Shown: in pieces, positions 58,296 through 59,168 of the stretch | Numbering within the stretch: the first letter of the stretch is position 1 | Layout: the number at the start of each line of letters is the position of its first letter | Source: Verrucomicrobiota bacterium | GTDB lineage: Bacteria > Verrucomicrobiota > Verrucomicrobiia > Opitutales > Opitutaceae | Assembly: GCA_016721945.1 (NCBI GenBank) | Contig: JADKHC010000017.1 | Span: 1 to 59,168 of the forward strand | DNA length: 59,168 nucleotides | Direction of reading: 5' to 3' | Notes under the pieces: generated by a model | The model's database searches: none | Seen by the model: only the letters and a program-made list of their open reading frames with translations | Told to the model about the DNA's origin: nothing | Made by a program: the position numbers and the translations under genes

Positions 58296-58574
58296 TCAAC
58301 CCGCCGAAAGTTCAAGCATGAGCTCGTCGCGATCAACCATTCCTAGTTCAGCCCAAAGTTGCAGAATATGGAGTTTGTTGCGGATTTTATGCCCGAGTTC
58401 ACGCACCAAAATGTAATCTTCAACTTCCTCCAACGGCGTGCCCAATCGGGTTTGCACCCGGCTTATCTCTTCGATCAAGCGGTGCAACGTACACCATTCC
58501 TTTGTCATAAGTTCATGGCTAACAACGGGGAATTCCCGTGGATCAACGTACTTCAGTGAGGGAGGGGTATTCAT
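58296..58574 (-). CDS. Small helical protein resembling a histidine-kinase dimerisation helix, 92 aa
   Basis: Begins MNTPPSLKYVDPREFPVVSHE and continues as helices; LVRELGHKIRNKLHILQLWAELGMVDRDEL recalls the H-box region of histidine kinases (GHxLRNPLxxIxxWAEL). With His58 or so in GHKIRNKLH as the phospho-acceptor candidate, the protein could be a stand-alone dimerisation/phosphotransfer domain without a catalytic domain. This is a resemblance only; function unknown. Monocistronic; 137 bases to uvrA and 159 to cysI. Confidence 0.65.
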   Translation of the reverse strand: MNTPPSLKYVDPREFPVVSHELMTKEWCTLHRLIEEISRVQTRLGTPLEEVEDYILVRELGHKIRNKLHILQLWAELGMVDRDELMLELSAG

Positions 58575-58711
58575 GAAGCTGGAAAGCTTACTGAGGCTAT
58601 CGAAGCGACGTGATAATTCTTTAGTGCTATTTAGTGGTTAACTAGAGTATTAACTTTCAACCTACACTACTGAAGTTTTCCTACTCGCCGTCCAGCACTC
58701 CGTAAGTGCCT

Positions 58712-59168
58712 TTATTTCAACGCACCAGCGTCTGCCCAATGCTTTAGCGCCTGTCCGGTCAGTGAGCTTTTGGCTGCAACGATCTCGCTGCGCGTTCCCG
58801 CGAAGACGATGTCGCCGCCCGCTGTTCCCCCACCCGGCCCGAGGTCGATGATCCAGTCGGCCAGGTTGATCACGTCGAGGTTGTGCTCGATCACGATGAT
58901 CGTGTTGCCCGCGTCGCGAAGTTTGAAGAGCAGGTCCATTAGGTTCTGGATATCGGTCCAGTGCAGCCCGGTGGTCGGTTCGTCGAGGATGTAGAGCGTT
59001 TGGCCCTGTTGGCGTTTGCTTAGTTCTAGCGAGAGTTTCAGGCGTTGCGCTTCGCCGCCCGAAAGCGTCGTCGCCGGTTGGCCGAGCGTGAGGTAGCCGA
59101 GCCCGACGGCGTTGAGCGTCTCAAGCTTGTCCATGATCCGCGGGATGTTTCGGAAAAGTTTCATCGCC
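58712..59168 (-). CDS. uvrA: Excinuclease ABC subunit A, C-terminal part
   Basis: Partial: the frame continues beyond base 59168. The visible 152 residues have the UvrA C-terminal ATPase features: FRNIPRIMDKLETLNAVGLGYLTLGQPATTLSGGEAQRLKL (ABC signature LSGGEAQR), LYILDEPTTGLHWTDIQNL (Walker B) and VIEHNLDVINLADWIIDLGPGGG (H-loop). UvrA recognises bulky DNA lesions with UvrB in nucleotide excision repair. The ATG at 59164 is internal, not the start. Confidence 0.95.
   Translation of the reverse strand, partial: AMKLFRNIPRIMDKLETLNAVGLGYLTLGQPATTLSGGEAQRLKLSLELSKRQQGQTLYILDEPTTGLHWTDIQNLMDLLFKLRDAGNTIIVIEHNLDVINLADWIIDLGPGGGTAGGDIVFAGTRSEIVAAKSSLTGQALKHWADAGALK

Overview
The window looks like a chromosomal stretch from a GC-rich Gram-negative bacterium, most likely a verrucomicrobium of the Opitutales/Opitutaceae kind. 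This placement is inferred from gene content and style: an outer-membrane LptD homologue, an exosortase-EpsI fusion with a VPxSx-type sorting tail elsewhere, a zwf-opcA-pgl block, a Ski2-like helicase with a DUF3516-type tail, FabV, and many small dispersed palindromes. No rRNA or tRNA gene, CRISPR array, phage or complete insertion sequence was seen.

Layout. 1-3.3 kb: the 3' end of a TrpB-like gene, small hypothetical genes, a thioredoxin-like protein with one redox cysteine, and a tiny secreted protein. 3.3-7.2 kb (minus): oxidative pentose phosphate operon zwf-opcA-pgl and a YraN/UPF0102 gene. 7.5-9.6 kb: an accessory island with a RelE/ParE-like plus alpha/beta-hydrolase-like protein followed by a frameshifted partner gene. 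9.6-15.4 kb: smc (minus), a DapF homologue lacking both catalytic cysteines, and a secreted redoxin. 15.5-19.3 kb: exosortase-EpsI, a 30-residue membrane peptide, an RskA-like protein, and fabV. 19.4-26.6 kb: recN, a secreted unknown, an NtrC-type regulator, a rhomboid-unrelated site-2 protease, and a beta-CASP metallo-beta-lactamase protein. 26.7-33 kb: two exported proteins (one DUF3142) and a 918-residue helicase gene that carries several dispersed repeats in frame. 33-33.6 kb: a repeat block with a 17-unit 21-bp minisatellite. 33.6-48.1 kb: mixed accessory and housekeeping genes (AbiEii-like nucleotidyltransferase pair, DUF1826-like, DUF5329-like, Ig/beta-helix lipoprotein, YkgJ-type, ParA-like, TerC, TonB, double creatininase, TPR, exosortase substrate). 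48.3-59.2 kb: glgB, lptD, rsmB-like, STAS-like, scpA, trxA, cysI, and the 3' end of uvrA.

How it fits together. Most of the window is a stable core: NADPH supply (zwf-opcA-pgl), chromosome organisation and repair (smc, scpA, recN, uvrA), envelope biogenesis (lptD, fabV, tonB, exosortase), glycogen synthesis (glgB), sulfur assimilation (cysI) and thiol redox. The novelty lies in accessory parts: REP/REPIN-like palindromes with GTAG or GGAG heads between genes and inside one gene, a heptamer-coding minisatellite, a hydrolase/partner pair in decay, and several family members with lost catalytic residues. All family names come from reading sequence motifs by eye; no database search was run.
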